From Leuconostoc suionicum (GTDB taxonomy: Bacteria > Bacillota > Bacilli > Lactobacillales > Lactobacillaceae), in NCBI RefSeq assembly GCF_001891125.1, contig NZ_CP015247.1, positions 1,258,501 to 1,322,500 on the forward strand: a stretch of DNA of 64,000 nucleotides, given 5' to 3'. A program made the translations under genes and the position numbers. Below the pieces are notes generated by a model, which worked only from the letters and a program-made list of their open reading frames with translations, made no database searches and was not told the origin of the DNA. How positions within the stretch are numbered: position 1 is the stretch's first letter; each line of letters begins with the position of its first letter. This document shows, in pieces, positions 1 to 8,321 of the stretch.

Positions 1-1
1 C

Positions 2-109
2 ACACATCATATCATCGATGTTCAAAAATGTAAACGCTTACTTATCGGAGTTCATCTACTTTTGGGACTTAACGAACTTGTTAACCCTTTAGCTACCACT
101 ATTGAATAG
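2..109 (+). CDS. possible 3' end of an upstream gene (partial)
   Basis: One frame is open from the window edge to a TAG at 107-109, giving about 35 codons rich in Leu, Ile and Val and ending in NPLATTIE. No start is visible because the gene would begin outside the window. Nothing identifies a family, and a competing short frame from the ATG at 18 also exists, so this is only a possible gene end. Confidence 0.25.
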   Translation, partial: THHIIDVQKCKRLLIGVHLLLGLNELVNPLATTIE

Positions 110-189
110 GTTGAATACGACAGCAACTGCAACTATAATGAAGGAATTAGGAGTGTTGTATTAATTTCAATGATTCATTGGAGGAAATA

Positions 190-1545
190 ATGGACAAGAA
201 TAGTAATCCACACGTGTTAAAAAAAATACCTTTGTCTTTACGCCATCACATGACGATTCCTTGGGCCAGTTTTATTAAAAGCAAAAATATTCCAGCTAAA
301 AATGCTAGCCTCCAGGAACGCGCCTCAATTGTTGGTCGAATTGGTATTCTCATGTTGTCTTGCGGTACTGGAGCATGGCGTGTGCGAGATGCAATGAATA
401 AGGTCGCTAGAAAACTAGATCTTACATGCTCTGCCGATATTGGATTAATTTCATTGGAATATACTTGTTTTAGCAATAATCAAAGTTATACTCAAGTATT
501 ATCCTTGCCAAATACAGGTGTAAATACCGACAAGCTAAATATTTTAGAGCATTTCGTTAACAATATCCAAGATGATTTTTCATCTTTAACTATTGGTCAA
601 ATTCATCATACGATTAACGACATTCAGAATAGACCAAAGCAATATACGCCGCTCACCTCAGGCCTCGCTGCTGCTCTAGCATGTAGCGCGTTCATTTTTT
701 TACTTGGCGGTGGTATTCCAGAGATGATCTGTTCATTTATTGGTGCTGGAATTGGAAACTATGTCCGTTCAATTTTAGGTAAACATGCTATAACTACTAT
801 TGTGGGCGTCGCTATCAGTGTTGCCACAGCATGTATCACCTATATGTTTGCATTTAGAATATTCGAATTTTATTTCCATATTTTAGCTCAGCATGAAGCC
901 GGATATATTGGGGCTATGCTCTTCGTTATTCCTGGTTTTCCTTTTATTACTAGCATGTTAGATATCTCTAAATTAGACATGCGCTCTGGTTTGGAAAGAC
1001 TAGCTTACGCCATAATGATCACGCTAATTGCCACATTAGTGGGCTGGTTAGTCGCTTCGCTGGTTCATTTTCGACCAGCAAACTTTTTGCCACTTGGCTT
1101 ATCGTCAGTCACACTGATGTTACTTCGTATCCCAGCCAGTTTTTGCGGTGTATTTGGTTTCTCAATCATGTTTAACAGCTCGAAAAAAATGGCTGCTGTA
1201 GCTGGTTGTATTGGGGCAATTGCCAACACTTTGCGACTAGAACTGGTCGATTTAACTACTATTCCTCCCGCAGCGGCGGCATTTGTTGCTGCTTTGGTTG
1301 CTGGATTAATCGCATCGATGGTCAATCGTTACAATGGTTATCCAAGAATTTCCTTAACTGTTCCTTCCATCGTCATTATGGTGCCTGGTTTGTATATCTA
1401 TCGTGCAGTATATAATATTGGTAACAATCAAATCGGTATTGGCGCGCTATGGATGACCAAAGCTGCTTTAATTATCATGTTCTTACCACTCGGATTGTTT
1501 GTGGCACGTGCCATACTAGATAAAGACTGGCGGCATTTTGATTAA
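190..1545 (+). CDS. ThrE-type threonine/serine exporter family protein
   Basis: The 451-residue product is an integral membrane protein of the ThrE superfamily, in which a DUF1212-type half and a DUF3815-type half are fused in one chain. The N-terminal part carries the family's conserved start (SIVGRIGILMLSCGTGAWRV), followed from about residue 160 by some ten hydrophobic segments. Known members export small amino acids such as threonine and serine; the substrate here is inferred. The ATG at 190 is preferred over the in-frame TTG at 178, because GGAGGAAA lies just before the ATG and itself overlaps that TTG. The gene stands alone and ends at a strong terminator shared with the convergent dehydrogenase gene. 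Confidence 0.85.
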   Translation: MDKNSNPHVLKKIPLSLRHHMTIPWASFIKSKNIPAKNASLQERASIVGRIGILMLSCGTGAWRVRDAMNKVARKLDLTCSADIGLISLEYTCFSNNQSYTQVLSLPNTGVNTDKLNILEHFVNNIQDDFSSLTIGQIHHTINDIQNRPKQYTPLTSGLAAALACSAFIFLLGGGIPEMICSFIGAGIGNYVRSILGKHAITTIVGVAISVATACITYMFAFRIFEFYFHILAQHEAGYIGAMLFVIPGFPFITSMLDISKLDMRSGLERLAYAIMITLIATLVGWLVASLVHFRPANFLPLGLSSVTLMLLRIPASFCGVFGFSIMFNSSKKMAAVAGCIGAIANTLRLELVDLTTIPPAAAAFVAALVAGLIASMVNRYNGYPRISLTVPSIVIMVPGLYIYRAVYNIGNNQIGIGALWMTKAALIIMFLPLGLFVARAILDKDWRHFD

Positions 1546-1552
1546 TATAAAC

Positions 1553-1595
1553 AAAAAAGCAGTAATACGCTAAATTAGCGTATTACTGCTTTTTT
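1553..1595. terminator. bidirectional intrinsic terminator
   Basis: A 12-bp perfect stem (GCAGTAATACGC, 1559-1570, with its complement 1578-1589) and a 7-nt loop are flanked by A6 on the left and T6 on the right. It can end transcription of both the exporter gene and the convergent dehydrogenase gene. Confidence 0.9.
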
Positions 1596-1604
1596 AAACA
1601 AGTA

Positions 1605-2549
1605 TCAATATCCTTTATCTAGATCAACGACATTTTGAACAAACGTACCATTAGCCATAAATGAAGGCACATTTTTTTCAAATAAACGAAATAGTCCACC
1701 TACACGACCAGCACTTTCTTGTTCACCCCAACTTGTGTGTTGTGTCAACAAAATCTGTGGTCGCTCAAATAATGGATGATTCATTGGTAATGGTTCAGGT
1801 GTTGTGACGTCTAATGCAGCATATTTGACACGAGAATCATCAATTGCTGAAAGTAGATCGTCCTGATTCAAAGTTGTGCCACGCCCAATATTGATAAACA
1901 AAAACAATTGATTAAACTGTTGGAAAAAATGCTCATCAAAAAAGTTTTCAGTTTCTTTTGTCCCTGGTAATCCGTCAACAACAACTTGCGATTTAGCTAG
2001 TGCTTCTTGATAGTCAGAAATTGCATAAGTTGCATCGAACCCTTCAACAGGGCGACCTGTGGTATTTACACCAAAAACTACACCGCCCAATGATTTTACA
2101 GCATGAGCAATTTGCTGCCCAATTCGACCAGTACCAAACACCAAAACTGGTAATTCGCTCATCAAATACTGATCTGTAAAAGGTTCCCAATGTTTTCGTG
2201 TAGTATAAACATTTAAGCCACGAGCAAAGTGAAGAATATAGCCTAAAACAGTTTGAGATATAGGTACCGCTTTTAACCCACTCGCATTTGTCACAGTAAT
2301 TTGACGATCCTGTAGCGTTTTCAAGGGTAAGTAGTCAACACCAGCCGATTGCGCCTGAATCCACTTTAATTTAGATTCTGGGTTAGCAAGAATTTTATGT
2401 CCAATTTCTGTATCCCAAGCATAACTTATCAATACCTCAGGTAATTGCTCATCGGTAATCGTATCTGGTGTCACAACGCTAATATCATATTGTGCAAGAA
2501 ATTCACGGTTTTCTTGCGTTATTGCTTTCACTGCCAGTAATAATGCCAT
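1605..2549 (-). CDS. D-2-hydroxyacid dehydrogenase family protein (NAD-dependent)
   Basis: The 314-residue protein has the fold of D-isomer-specific 2-hydroxyacid dehydrogenases, which reduce 2-oxoacids with NAD(P)H in the cytoplasm. A Rossmann motif GTGRIGQQIAHA lies near residue 138. The catalytic set is visible: Arg in INIGRGTTL, Glu in TTPEPLP and His in LTQHTSW. It is slightly shorter than D-lactate dehydrogenase (about 330 residues) and lacks that enzyme's typical signatures, so it is more likely a broad 2-oxoacid reductase. GGAGATG precedes the ATG. A likely -10 (TATAAT on the minus strand, 2651-2656) gives a leader of roughly 100 nt with a small hairpin at 2573-2596. Confidence 0.85.
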   Translation of the reverse strand: MALLLAVKAITQENREFLAQYDISVVTPDTITDEQLPEVLISYAWDTEIGHKILANPESKLKWIQAQSAGVDYLPLKTLQDRQITVTNASGLKAVPISQTVLGYILHFARGLNVYTTRKHWEPFTDQYLMSELPVLVFGTGRIGQQIAHAVKSLGGVVFGVNTTGRPVEGFDATYAISDYQEALAKSQVVVDGLPGTKETENFFDEHFFQQFNQLFLFINIGRGTTLNQDDLLSAIDDSRVKYAALDVTTPEPLPMNHPLFERPQILLTQHTSWGEQESAGRVGGLFRLFEKNVPSFMANGTFVQNVVDLDKGY

Positions 2550-2572
2550 TTTAATTCATCTCCAATAATACT

Positions 2573-2596
2573 TGATTTATCACTGATATGATAAAT
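2573..2596 (-). promoter_or_regulatory. inverted repeat in the dehydrogenase leader
   Basis: A 7-bp inverted repeat (TTTATCA, 6-nt gap, TGATAAA on the minus strand) lies just upstream of the ribosome binding site of the dehydrogenase gene. It could be a leader hairpin or a repressor site; nothing in the sequence decides this. Confidence 0.35.
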
Positions 2597-2702
2597 AATT
2601 TTAGTGATGTTGTGCGATGACCTAATTCATAGGGTTCAGCACTACCTTTAATTATACGAGATTTCTAAATAATTAACATTAAAAAAGATTCCTCGTTAGC
2701 TA

Positions 2703-2731
2703 TTGCACTATTCGCTTCTAAGCGTTATAGT
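2703..2731 (+). promoter_or_regulatory. sigma-A promoter of ilvE
   Basis: TTGCAC (2703-2708), a 17-bp spacer and TATAGT (2726-2731) form a near-consensus promoter. Transcription would start near 2738, about 30 nt before the ATG at 2769. This shows that the longer in-frame reading starting at 2703 is not used. Confidence 0.8.
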
Positions 2732-2768
2732 AGTTTTATCATATTTTTCTAAGAAAGAAGGACGTATT

Positions 2769-3812
2769 ATGTCAGAACAACGAAAGGCTAAAGCTGAAGA
2801 TTTTGATTGGGACAACTTGGGATTTGAATACCATGACCTTCCTTATCGTTTTCGTGCCTATTATAAAGACGGTAAGTGGAGCGAAGGCGGTCTCGAAACT
2901 GATTCAAATATTCCAGTCAATGAAGCAGCAACCGGACTTCATTATGGACAAACAATTTTCGAGGGGTTGAAAGTTTATCGCCGTAAGGATGGTGGTGCAA
3001 ACATTTTCCGTCCTGACCGTAATGCAAAACGTCTACAAAATTCAGCCGCTCGTTTGATGATGGCTCCCGTCCCTGAAGAACTTTTTGTGCGTGCTTTAAA
3101 AGAAGTTACGAAGGCAAACCAAGATTTTATACCACCCTACGGAACTGGCGCAACACTTTATCTACGTCCCTTTGAATTTGGTGGTGGCCCAGTTGTCGGC
3201 GTGCATCCAGCAGATAACTATGTCTTTGAAGTATACGCAACCCCTGTTGGTGCTTACTATAAGGGTGGCTTAACACCAACAGCCTACGTTACTAATCATT
3301 ATGATCGTGCCGCTCATGGTGGTACTGGTGCAGCCAAGGCCGGTGGTAACTATGGTGCCTCAATGCTTGCTGGTGATGAAGCCCATGCTGCTGGGTATTC
3401 TGATGTTGTTTACTTGGATCCTCGTTTGCATGAGAATATTGAAGAGTTGGGATCAGCCAATTTCTTCGGTATCACAAAGGATGGTCGCTTCTTAACACCA
3501 AAGTCACCTTCAATCTTGCCTTCTGTCACAAAGTATTCATTACTTGAGGTAGCCAAGGAACTTGGATTGCAAGCCGAAGAAACTACTATTTCAATTAACG
3601 ATCTTGACCAATTTGCCGAAGCCGGTGCGATGGGAACTGCCGCTGTAATTTCTCCTGTAGGTTCAATTACACATAACGGTAACAAGCACGTATTCTATTC
3701 TGAAACAGAAGTTGGTCCTTGGACACAAAAGCTTTACGATCGCTTGACAGCCATCCAATATGGTGACCAAGAAGGTCCCGAAGGTTGGGCAGTCGACGTA
3801 CCACTTGATTAA
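2769..3812 (+). CDS. ilvE: branched-chain amino acid aminotransferase
   Basis: The 347-residue fold-type IV PLP enzyme transfers amino groups between Leu, Ile or Val and 2-oxoglutarate. Family marks are LHYGQTIFEGLKVYRR, RPFEFG and the segment HGGTGAAKAGGNYGAS, which contains the Schiff-base lysine. EELGSANFFGI and AGAMGTAAVISPVG follow as expected for BCAT2-type enzymes. The ATG at 2769 has AAGAAGGA in front and lies downstream of a clear promoter. In lactic acid bacteria the enzyme starts amino acid catabolism and the final step of branched-chain amino acid synthesis. It is monocistronic, ending in a terminator. Confidence 0.95.
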   Translation: MSEQRKAKAEDFDWDNLGFEYHDLPYRFRAYYKDGKWSEGGLETDSNIPVNEAATGLHYGQTIFEGLKVYRRKDGGANIFRPDRNAKRLQNSAARLMMAPVPEELFVRALKEVTKANQDFIPPYGTGATLYLRPFEFGGGPVVGVHPADNYVFEVYATPVGAYYKGGLTPTAYVTNHYDRAAHGGTGAAKAGGNYGASMLAGDEAHAAGYSDVVYLDPRLHENIEELGSANFFGITKDGRFLTPKSPSILPSVTKYSLLEVAKELGLQAEETTISINDLDQFAEAGAMGTAAVISPVGSITHNGNKHVFYSETEVGPWTQKLYDRLTAIQYGDQEGPEGWAVDVPLD

Positions 3813-3816
3813 TATA

Positions 3817-3850
3817 CTAAAAAAACGTCTTAGCGACGTTTTTTATTTTG
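3817..3850 (+). terminator. ilvE terminator
   Basis: A 9-bp stem (AAAAACGTC, 3821-3829, with GACGTTTTT, 3835-3843) and a 5-nt loop run into a T-rich stretch directly after the ilvE stop. Confidence 0.85.
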
Positions 3851-3863
3851 TACTTAAAAAGTA

Positions 3864-3892
3864 TTGACAGCGCTGCAGATTCTTGTTATTCT
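3864..3892 (+). promoter_or_regulatory. promoter of tRNA-Glu
   Basis: TTGACA (3864-3869), 17 bp and TATTCT (3887-3892) lie about 40 bp before the tRNA. A second -10-like TATAGT lies at 3895-3900. Confidence 0.75.
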
Positions 3893-3932
3893 ATTATAGT
3901 TGTTTGATTCAATCAAATAACAAATTGATCAT

Positions 3933-4004
3933 GGCTCGTTGGTCAAGTGGTTAAGACGCCGCCCTTTCACGGCAGAATCGAGAGTTCGATTCTCTCACGA
4001 GCTA
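3933..4004 (+). tRNA. tRNA-Glu (anticodon TTC)
   Basis: The sequence folds as a tRNA with acceptor GGCTCGT/ACGAGCT, an anticodon loop CTTTCAC with TTC at 3966-3968, and T arm GAGAG-TTCGATT-CTCTC. The discriminator is A at 4004, and CCA is not encoded. The anticodon stem CCGCC/GGCAG has one C-A mismatch where most bacterial tRNA-Glu have C-G. It is a single-gene unit with its own promoter and terminator. Confidence 0.93.
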
Positions 4005-4010
4005 CTAATT

Positions 4011-4041
4011 AAGTTGCAACTTTGGTTGTAGCTTTTTTTTG
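4011..4041 (+). terminator. tRNA-Glu terminator
   Basis: A 10-bp stem with two G-T pairs (AAGTTGCAAC, 4011-4020, with GTTGTAGCTT) is followed by T8. Confidence 0.85.
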
Positions 4042-4060
4042 TTTCTATACCAATAAATCA

Positions 4061-4093
4061 AAAAATAAGAGCCTAAGATGGGCTCTTATTTTT
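4061..4093 (-). terminator. terminator at the end of the yutD-type gene
   Basis: A 13-bp perfect stem (AAAAATAAGAGCC, 4061-4073, with 4081-4093) has a 7-nt loop. The minus-strand stop codon of the upstream gene lies inside the stem. Confidence 0.85.
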
Positions 4094-4583
4094 GCTTAAT
4101 TACAAATGGTTTCTTATTTTTTTGTTTAGCGGCAGCCACTTTTGCTCTTGATTCTTTTTTATGAGCTACGGGCCGATGATGCTTACTTTTATTCTTATTT
4201 TTGGAACGCTCGTTTACTTCAGGGACACGGGGATTAATATTTTCTAAAACAAAGTATGGTGCGCCAAAATTCACATATTCATACAGATAATCCTGTAAAG
4301 ATTGAATTTTATCATGATTATTCACTGCTCTACTATTATTATAAAAGCCCTTCAAGCGTAATTGTTCAGCAGAAATATCCCCTACAATATAATCATACTG
4401 AGCTAGTAGTGGTGTATATCGAATGGCTAGTTTATCTTCATCAAAGGCATCTTTAAAGTCTTCAACTATTTCTAGCGTCAAACGGTCAATTTCAACCTCA
4501 TTACCCAGCTTTTTAACTTCATAAGTCCCTTTGCGTTCCTCTTGTTGTTTGAGTGTACGTTCTTTTAGTGTGTCGTGATCCAT
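4086..4583 (-). CDS. YutD-family protein (DUF1027)
   Basis: The 165-residue cytoplasmic protein matches the YutD family, seen in the segments LEIVEDFKDAFDEDKLAIRYTPLLAQYDYIVGD and RLKGFY around residues 37-85. The biochemical role of this family is unknown to me. The last 40 residues form a Lys/Arg-rich tail (KNKNKSKHHRPVAHKK), which suggests nucleic acid or ribosome contact; that is inference. Its ATG overlaps the stop of the phosphoesterase gene by one base, so the two are translationally coupled. The same pairing occurs in other Firmicutes, where yutD and yunD-type genes lie close together. Confidence 0.85.
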   Translation of the reverse strand: MDHDTLKERTLKQQEERKGTYEVKKLGNEVEIDRLTLEIVEDFKDAFDEDKLAIRYTPLLAQYDYIVGDISAEQLRLKGFYNNSRAVNNHDKIQSLQDYLYEYVNFGAPYFVLENINPRVPEVNERSKNKNKSKHHRPVAHKKESRAKVAAAKQKNKKPFVIKQK

Positions 4584-5926
4584 TAGTTATCCTTATATTT
4601 ATTCGCATAATAATTTGCCATAAGTTCACGCAAAAGTAGATTTAATTCTATTTTTGCTGGCGCTTGCGCTACATCTGGGAAAAAAGAAATCCACTTGTAA
4701 TGATCGAGTGTCGCTATTTTATACAATTTACCTTTATCGATCGCCTCTCCATTATACAAAACTTCACCATTCTTTTGTCGATCAATACCATCAAAACGCA
4801 TATAACCAAAAATTTTACCTCGAAACCCACTACCTTTCATAGGATACTGCGCTAGGTTGGTCATCTGTTCGTCAATACTGCGCAATAAGGAGAATAGTTT
4901 TTCTCCAGATATGTTAATTAGCATTGGATTAATTGCATGTGGCATACTTTCTAGTAGTTCATAGCGACTTAGTTTACCTTTTGGTAATTCTTCACTAAAC
5001 ATTCCTGTAGAAATCATCGATACCGGCACATTATAATACTGCCTCAAAGCACGTAGGCCATCATAAACCTGTTCATCTGGTGTTATTTCACGAGGCAATG
5101 TGCACACGTACTGTTGTTCGAGTAATTCTCGTCCCTTAGCAATCCAACCTCGAATTGTTTTATAATCATCATCATTTTCTGCTAACTCATAAGTGGGTGT
5201 TGTTATCGCTGACTTATGAATAATTCGATGGTCCTTAATGGTTAATGTAATATCACCGACGTTTTCGCCATAACGCCCTGCTGCTGCTAACAAAGTGCCA
5301 TTAACCATTTTTCCTTGCGGTAACAAATGATGCGTATGGGCGCCCATAATAACATCTATGTCATATTTCTGAGCAATGTGCTCATCTGTTGGCAAACCCA
5401 AATGAGAGAGTAACAAAATAATATCTACTTGATTACGCAAAACTGGTAAGTACTTGTCTAATGTCGCATCAACAGCAATGGGCTCCCAGCCAAGTGCCGG
5501 ATAAGTTAGTTGGTATGGTGCTGTTAAGCCTATGACACCTATTTTCGTGTCATCCTTAGTGGTCAAAATTTTGTAATTTTTAGCCCATTTAGGTTGCGTA
5601 TCATGAGGCATTTCCTTCAAATTAGCCAATAACACATCAAAGTTAGCATTATCATATAAATGATTCATGGTGTCATGTGAGAAAACAAGCCCTTCATTGT
5701 TCCCAATAGTCACACCATCGTAATGTACATCATTCATTAGCGCAACATTGCTCAACCCCTGAGTTGCTTCGGTCAATGGATGTAACCTGTCAATTGCATC
5801 CCCAATATCAAATGTAAAACTCTCATCATACATAGCCTGACCTGCTAACAGATAGCGTGATATGCGCGGCCAATTTTCGAAATGCGAATGAATGTCATTT
5901 GTGTGTAATAAGTGAATTGTCCCCAT
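4583..5926 (-). CDS. bifunctional metallophosphatase/5'-nucleotidase family protein (YunD-like)
   Basis: The 447-residue protein has an N-terminal metallophosphatase domain (residues about 1-240) with metal ligands in HTNDIHSHF, FDIGDAIDR, GNNEGL, LLSHLG and GAHTHHLL. A C-terminal 5'-nucleotidase domain follows (about 260-447). No signal peptide is present, so it is a cytoplasmic YunD-type enzyme, unlike the secreted UshA. GNNEG in place of GNHE is typical of this subfamily. It probably hydrolyses nucleotides or related phosphoesters; the substrate is not deducible. GAGAGGAAA precedes the ATG, and the gene heads a two-gene operon with the YutD gene. Confidence 0.88.
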   Translation of the reverse strand: MGTIHLLHTNDIHSHFENWPRISRYLLAGQAMYDESFTFDIGDAIDRLHPLTEATQGLSNVALMNDVHYDGVTIGNNEGLVFSHDTMNHLYDNANFDVLLANLKEMPHDTQPKWAKNYKILTTKDDTKIGVIGLTAPYQLTYPALGWEPIAVDATLDKYLPVLRNQVDIILLLSHLGLPTDEHIAQKYDIDVIMGAHTHHLLPQGKMVNGTLLAAAGRYGENVGDITLTIKDHRIIHKSAITTPTYELAENDDDYKTIRGWIAKGRELLEQQYVCTLPREITPDEQVYDGLRALRQYYNVPVSMISTGMFSEELPKGKLSRYELLESMPHAINPMLINISGEKLFSLLRSIDEQMTNLAQYPMKGSGFRGKIFGYMRFDGIDRQKNGEVLYNGEAIDKGKLYKIATLDHYKWISFFPDVAQAPAKIELNLLLRELMANYYANKYKDN

Positions 5927-5986
5927 TGGTTTCCTCTCTAGCCGATCACGAAATGATTTATATTTTAATTTTACACCTATCTACGT

Positions 5987-6012
5987 AAAAAGACGTCAAC
6001 CGACGTCTTTTT
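5987..6012 (-). terminator. terminator after the 148-residue unknown gene
   Basis: An 11-bp perfect stem (AAAAAGACGTC, 5987-5997, with 6002-6012) has a 4-nt loop. It overlaps the stop codon of the minus-strand gene and lies just upstream of the phosphoesterase gene. Confidence 0.85.
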
Positions 6013-6457
6013 ATTGTCCAAAACGATACAAAAAATGACTAAAATCGTCCAAATTTGCAGGAAAAGCATTCAATCCCCAAATAAGTTGCTCTTTTTCCCC
6101 TGGTACTTTGAAACGAACGCCCCATTCATCATTTTTACTAGGATCATCATAAGATGGGCCACGGTATTCACTCATCCAAGTCGTAATATAGGCCATTGCT
6201 TCCTCAGAAAAATGATCCCAAACTTTGGTCATATCAACCCAATCCTCACGATAACGCCAATTAAAAGGCTCCCCTTTGTCATTTAAATGTGGATTATAAA
6301 ACATAAAATCCTTATCTAGGATATCTTTTGCTTCCTGCGCCTTGGGATCACTCTGCCAGAAAGCGTGCCCCTCTTGACGTTTTACGTATATGTAATCAAA
6401 GCCCGTAACCAAATTACCTCGATAAAATACTAAAAAGTCTAATCGTTCTTGTGCCAT
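6011..6457 (-). CDS. conserved-looking protein of unknown function
   Basis: The 148-residue product is acidic and rich in aromatic residues (eight Trp), without membrane segments or signal peptide. I do not recognise a family. The ATG at 6457 is chosen because TTGAGGAATAG precedes it; the in-frame TTG at 6469 is part of that Shine-Dalgarno region. The start lies one base after the stop of the M24 peptidase gene, so the pair is very likely one transcript and translationally coupled. Codon use and the terminator at its end support a real gene. Confidence 0.7.
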   Translation of the reverse strand: MAQERLDFLVFYRGNLVTGFDYIYVKRQEGHAFWQSDPKAQEAKDILDKDFMFYNPHLNDKGEPFNWRYREDWVDMTKVWDHFSEEAMAYITTWMSEYRGPSYDDPSKNDEWGVRFKVPGEKEQLIWGLNAFPANLDDFSHFLYRFGQ

Positions 6458-6458
6458 T

Positions 6459-7553
6459 CTATTCCTCAATAACTATTAAATCTTTAGGCAACGCTACTGT
6501 CAAATTTTCAAAACCATCTGCTGTAACAATAATGTCATCCTCAATACGGACGCCACCCTGATTAGCTAGATAAATTCCTGGTTCAATTGTCAGCAAATGC
6601 CCAACTTGCATTTCATCACTAGAACGTGGGCTAATTGCTGGGCCTTCATGAATGTCCAGACCAACGCCATGACCCCCACCGTGATTAAATTGCTGTCCAT
6701 AGCCATGTTCTGTAATATAATCACGTGCCACTTTATCAATTTCGCTACCCGATATTCCTGGTTTAACAACATCAATGGCATTTTGATTAGCCTGTTTAAC
6801 AATTTCATAAATAGTCTTCAGCTCATCACTAACGTTTCCCACAGCAACTGTTCGTGTTACATCCGAAGTATAGCCATCAACATAGTACCCAAAATCGATG
6901 GTCACTAACTCACCATTTTCAATCACTTTGTCAGTTGCTTCACCGTGTGGTAATGCTGATCGATATCCAGAGGCAACGATTGTATCAAATGATGCCTTTT
7001 GCGAACCATATTTTTTTTGTAGTCTGTCTAATTCATTAGCAACTTCACGTTCTGTCTTACCTGGTTTTATAAAGGGTAACAAGTCCTTAAAGGCCTTCAC
7101 TGAGGCATTAGCCGCCTTACGTAAGGCTTCTAATTCCTGCGCGTCTTTGACTTCACGTAACACTTCAATAGCTTTTGGTAATGCATCAAAATCAATATCT
7201 GCTGGCAATAATTCATCCAAGTAATCATAAATGTCATAAGGTAAGCTTGCTTCGAAAGCCAACTTCTTGATACCAAATTTTTGCGCTGTTTCTACGGCGA
7301 CACCATAATAATCACGTGTGATTTTAAAATCAACACCCTCAGGTAATCTATTTTTGTAGTCTTCTTCATAACGAGCATCTGTAATTAAACGAGCATTTTT
7401 CTTGCCGATAACTACGATACCATCACCTGTGCCACCTTCAAATCCGGTTAAATACTTTGTATTAAAACCTTGATAAACAATCATACCGTCCAAGTTAAGC
7501 TTGGCCAGTAACTTCTGCAATTTAGCAATACGCGCCTCATAGTACTTTGACAT
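6459..7553 (-). CDS. M24 family Xaa-Pro aminopeptidase/dipeptidase
   Basis: The 364-residue protein has a creatinase-like N-terminal domain (about 1-130) and a pita-bread metallopeptidase domain (about 135-364). The five metal ligands are visible in VTIDFGYYVDGYTSDVTRT (two Asp), the HGGGHGVGLDIHE segment (His), ITIEPG-type LLTIEPGIY (Glu) and VRIEDD (Glu). Such enzymes remove an N-terminal residue before proline and feed peptide use in lactic acid bacteria. The ATG at 7553 has GAAAGAGGA in front; the longer reading to 7607 runs into the promoter, which has an extended -10 (TGTTATAAT, 7582-7590). Confidence 0.92.
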   Translation of the reverse strand: MSKYYEARIAKLQKLLAKLNLDGMIVYQGFNTKYLTGFEGGTGDGIVVIGKKNARLITDARYEEDYKNRLPEGVDFKITRDYYGVAVETAQKFGIKKLAFEASLPYDIYDYLDELLPADIDFDALPKAIEVLREVKDAQELEALRKAANASVKAFKDLLPFIKPGKTEREVANELDRLQKKYGSQKASFDTIVASGYRSALPHGEATDKVIENGELVTIDFGYYVDGYTSDVTRTVAVGNVSDELKTIYEIVKQANQNAIDVVKPGISGSEIDKVARDYITEHGYGQQFNHGGGHGVGLDIHEGPAISPRSSDEMQVGHLLTIEPGIYLANQGGVRIEDDIIVTADGFENLTVALPKDLIVIEE

Positions 7554-7581
7554 AAAAATCCTCTTTCCTATAACTAATTTA

Positions 7582-7590
7582 ATTATAACA
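7582..7590 (-). promoter_or_regulatory. extended -10 element of the M24 peptidase gene
   Basis: TGTTATAAT on the minus strand is an extended -10 hexamer about 30 bp before the ATG. No convincing -35 was seen at 17 bp. Confidence 0.55.
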
Positions 7591-7615
7591 TCTGCAACGT
7601 TAATCATTTGTAAGT

Positions 7616-7657
7616 AAAAAAAGCTAACATATTATCTGCATAATACGTTAGCTTTTT
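7616..7657 (-). terminator. rplU-rpmA terminator
   Basis: A long stem (AAAAAGCTAACATATTAT paired with ATAATACGTTAGCTTTTT, one mismatch) with a short loop ends in T runs on both strands, just after the rpmA stop. Confidence 0.85.
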
Positions 7658-7670
7658 CAGTAATTATCAC

Positions 7671-7988
7671 TTACTTTGCAGCAGCAACAATTTCATTGTA
7701 TTGTTCACGTGTGTAAACAGACACTTGACGCTTTTCGCGACCTTTACGTTCAAACTTAACAACACCGTCTGTCAAAGCAAACAATGTGTCATCGCCACCC
7801 TTTTTAACGTTTACGCCTGGATAAATATGCGTACCACGTTGGCGGTAAATGATTGAACCAGCAGTTAAGTCTTGTCCGTCAGCAACCTTAGTTCCTAGAC
7901 GACGACCAGCTGAGTCACGACCGTTGGCTGAAGATCCGCCACCTTTGTGGTGCGCGAACATCTGCAAGTTTTCTTGATTCATCAACAT
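7671..7988 (-). CDS. rpmA: 50S ribosomal protein L27
   Basis: The 105-residue protein is L27 of the large subunit, whose flexible N-terminus reaches the peptidyl transferase centre. [21 protein letters not shown] is the family signature. It begins with an extension ([11 protein letters not shown]) before AHHKGG, matching the Firmicutes type in which a Prp-like cysteine protease removes the extension after the Phe. AAAGGAG precedes the ATG. It is 27 nt downstream of rplU. In most Firmicutes the prp gene lies between these two; here there is no room for it. Confidence 0.97.
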   Translation of the reverse strand: MLMNQENLQMFAHHKGGGSSANGRDSAGRRLGTKVADGQDLTAGSIIYRQRGTHIYPGVNVKKGGDDTLFALTDGVVKFERKGREKRQVSVYTREQYNEIVAAAK

Positions 7989-8015
7989 AAGTCTATTCTC
8001 CTTTACAAGTAATGA

Positions 8016-8315
8016 TTACGCGATTGAATCAATCTTCACGCGTGTATATGGTTGGCGGTGGCCTTGCTTAGTATGTGAATGCTTCTTGGCACGGTACTTG
8101 AAAGTAATAACTTTCTTTTGCTTGCCTTGCTTTTCCACAGTCCCTTCGACCTTTGCACCTTCAACAAAAGGTGTACCAATCTTTGAATCAGTTAATACAA
8201 CTTGGTCAAAAGTAACCTTTTCACCTGCTTCTGCATCTAACTTTTCGACGAAGATTGTGTCGCCTTCAGCGACTTGGTATTGTTTGCCGCCAGTTACAAT
8301 AATTGCGTATGCCAT
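8016..8315 (-). CDS. rplU: 50S ribosomal protein L21
   Basis: The 99-residue protein is L21, a 23S rRNA-binding protein. It starts [15 protein letters not shown] and has the C-terminal [19 protein letters not shown] signature. Length is normal for the family. It leads the rplU-rpmA operon, with AAGGAG before the ATG and a structured leader RNA upstream that probably controls the operon by feedback. Confidence 0.97.
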   Translation of the reverse strand: MAYAIIVTGGKQYQVAEGDTIFVEKLDAEAGEKVTFDQVVLTDSKIGTPFVEGAKVEGTVEKQGKQKKVITFKYRAKKHSHTKQGHRQPYTRVKIDSIA

Positions 8316-8321
8316 TATTGG

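Noticed and set aside
178-189. TTG start extending the ThrE-type protein by four residues
   Set aside because: The TTG is part of the Shine-Dalgarno sequence of the better ATG at 190.
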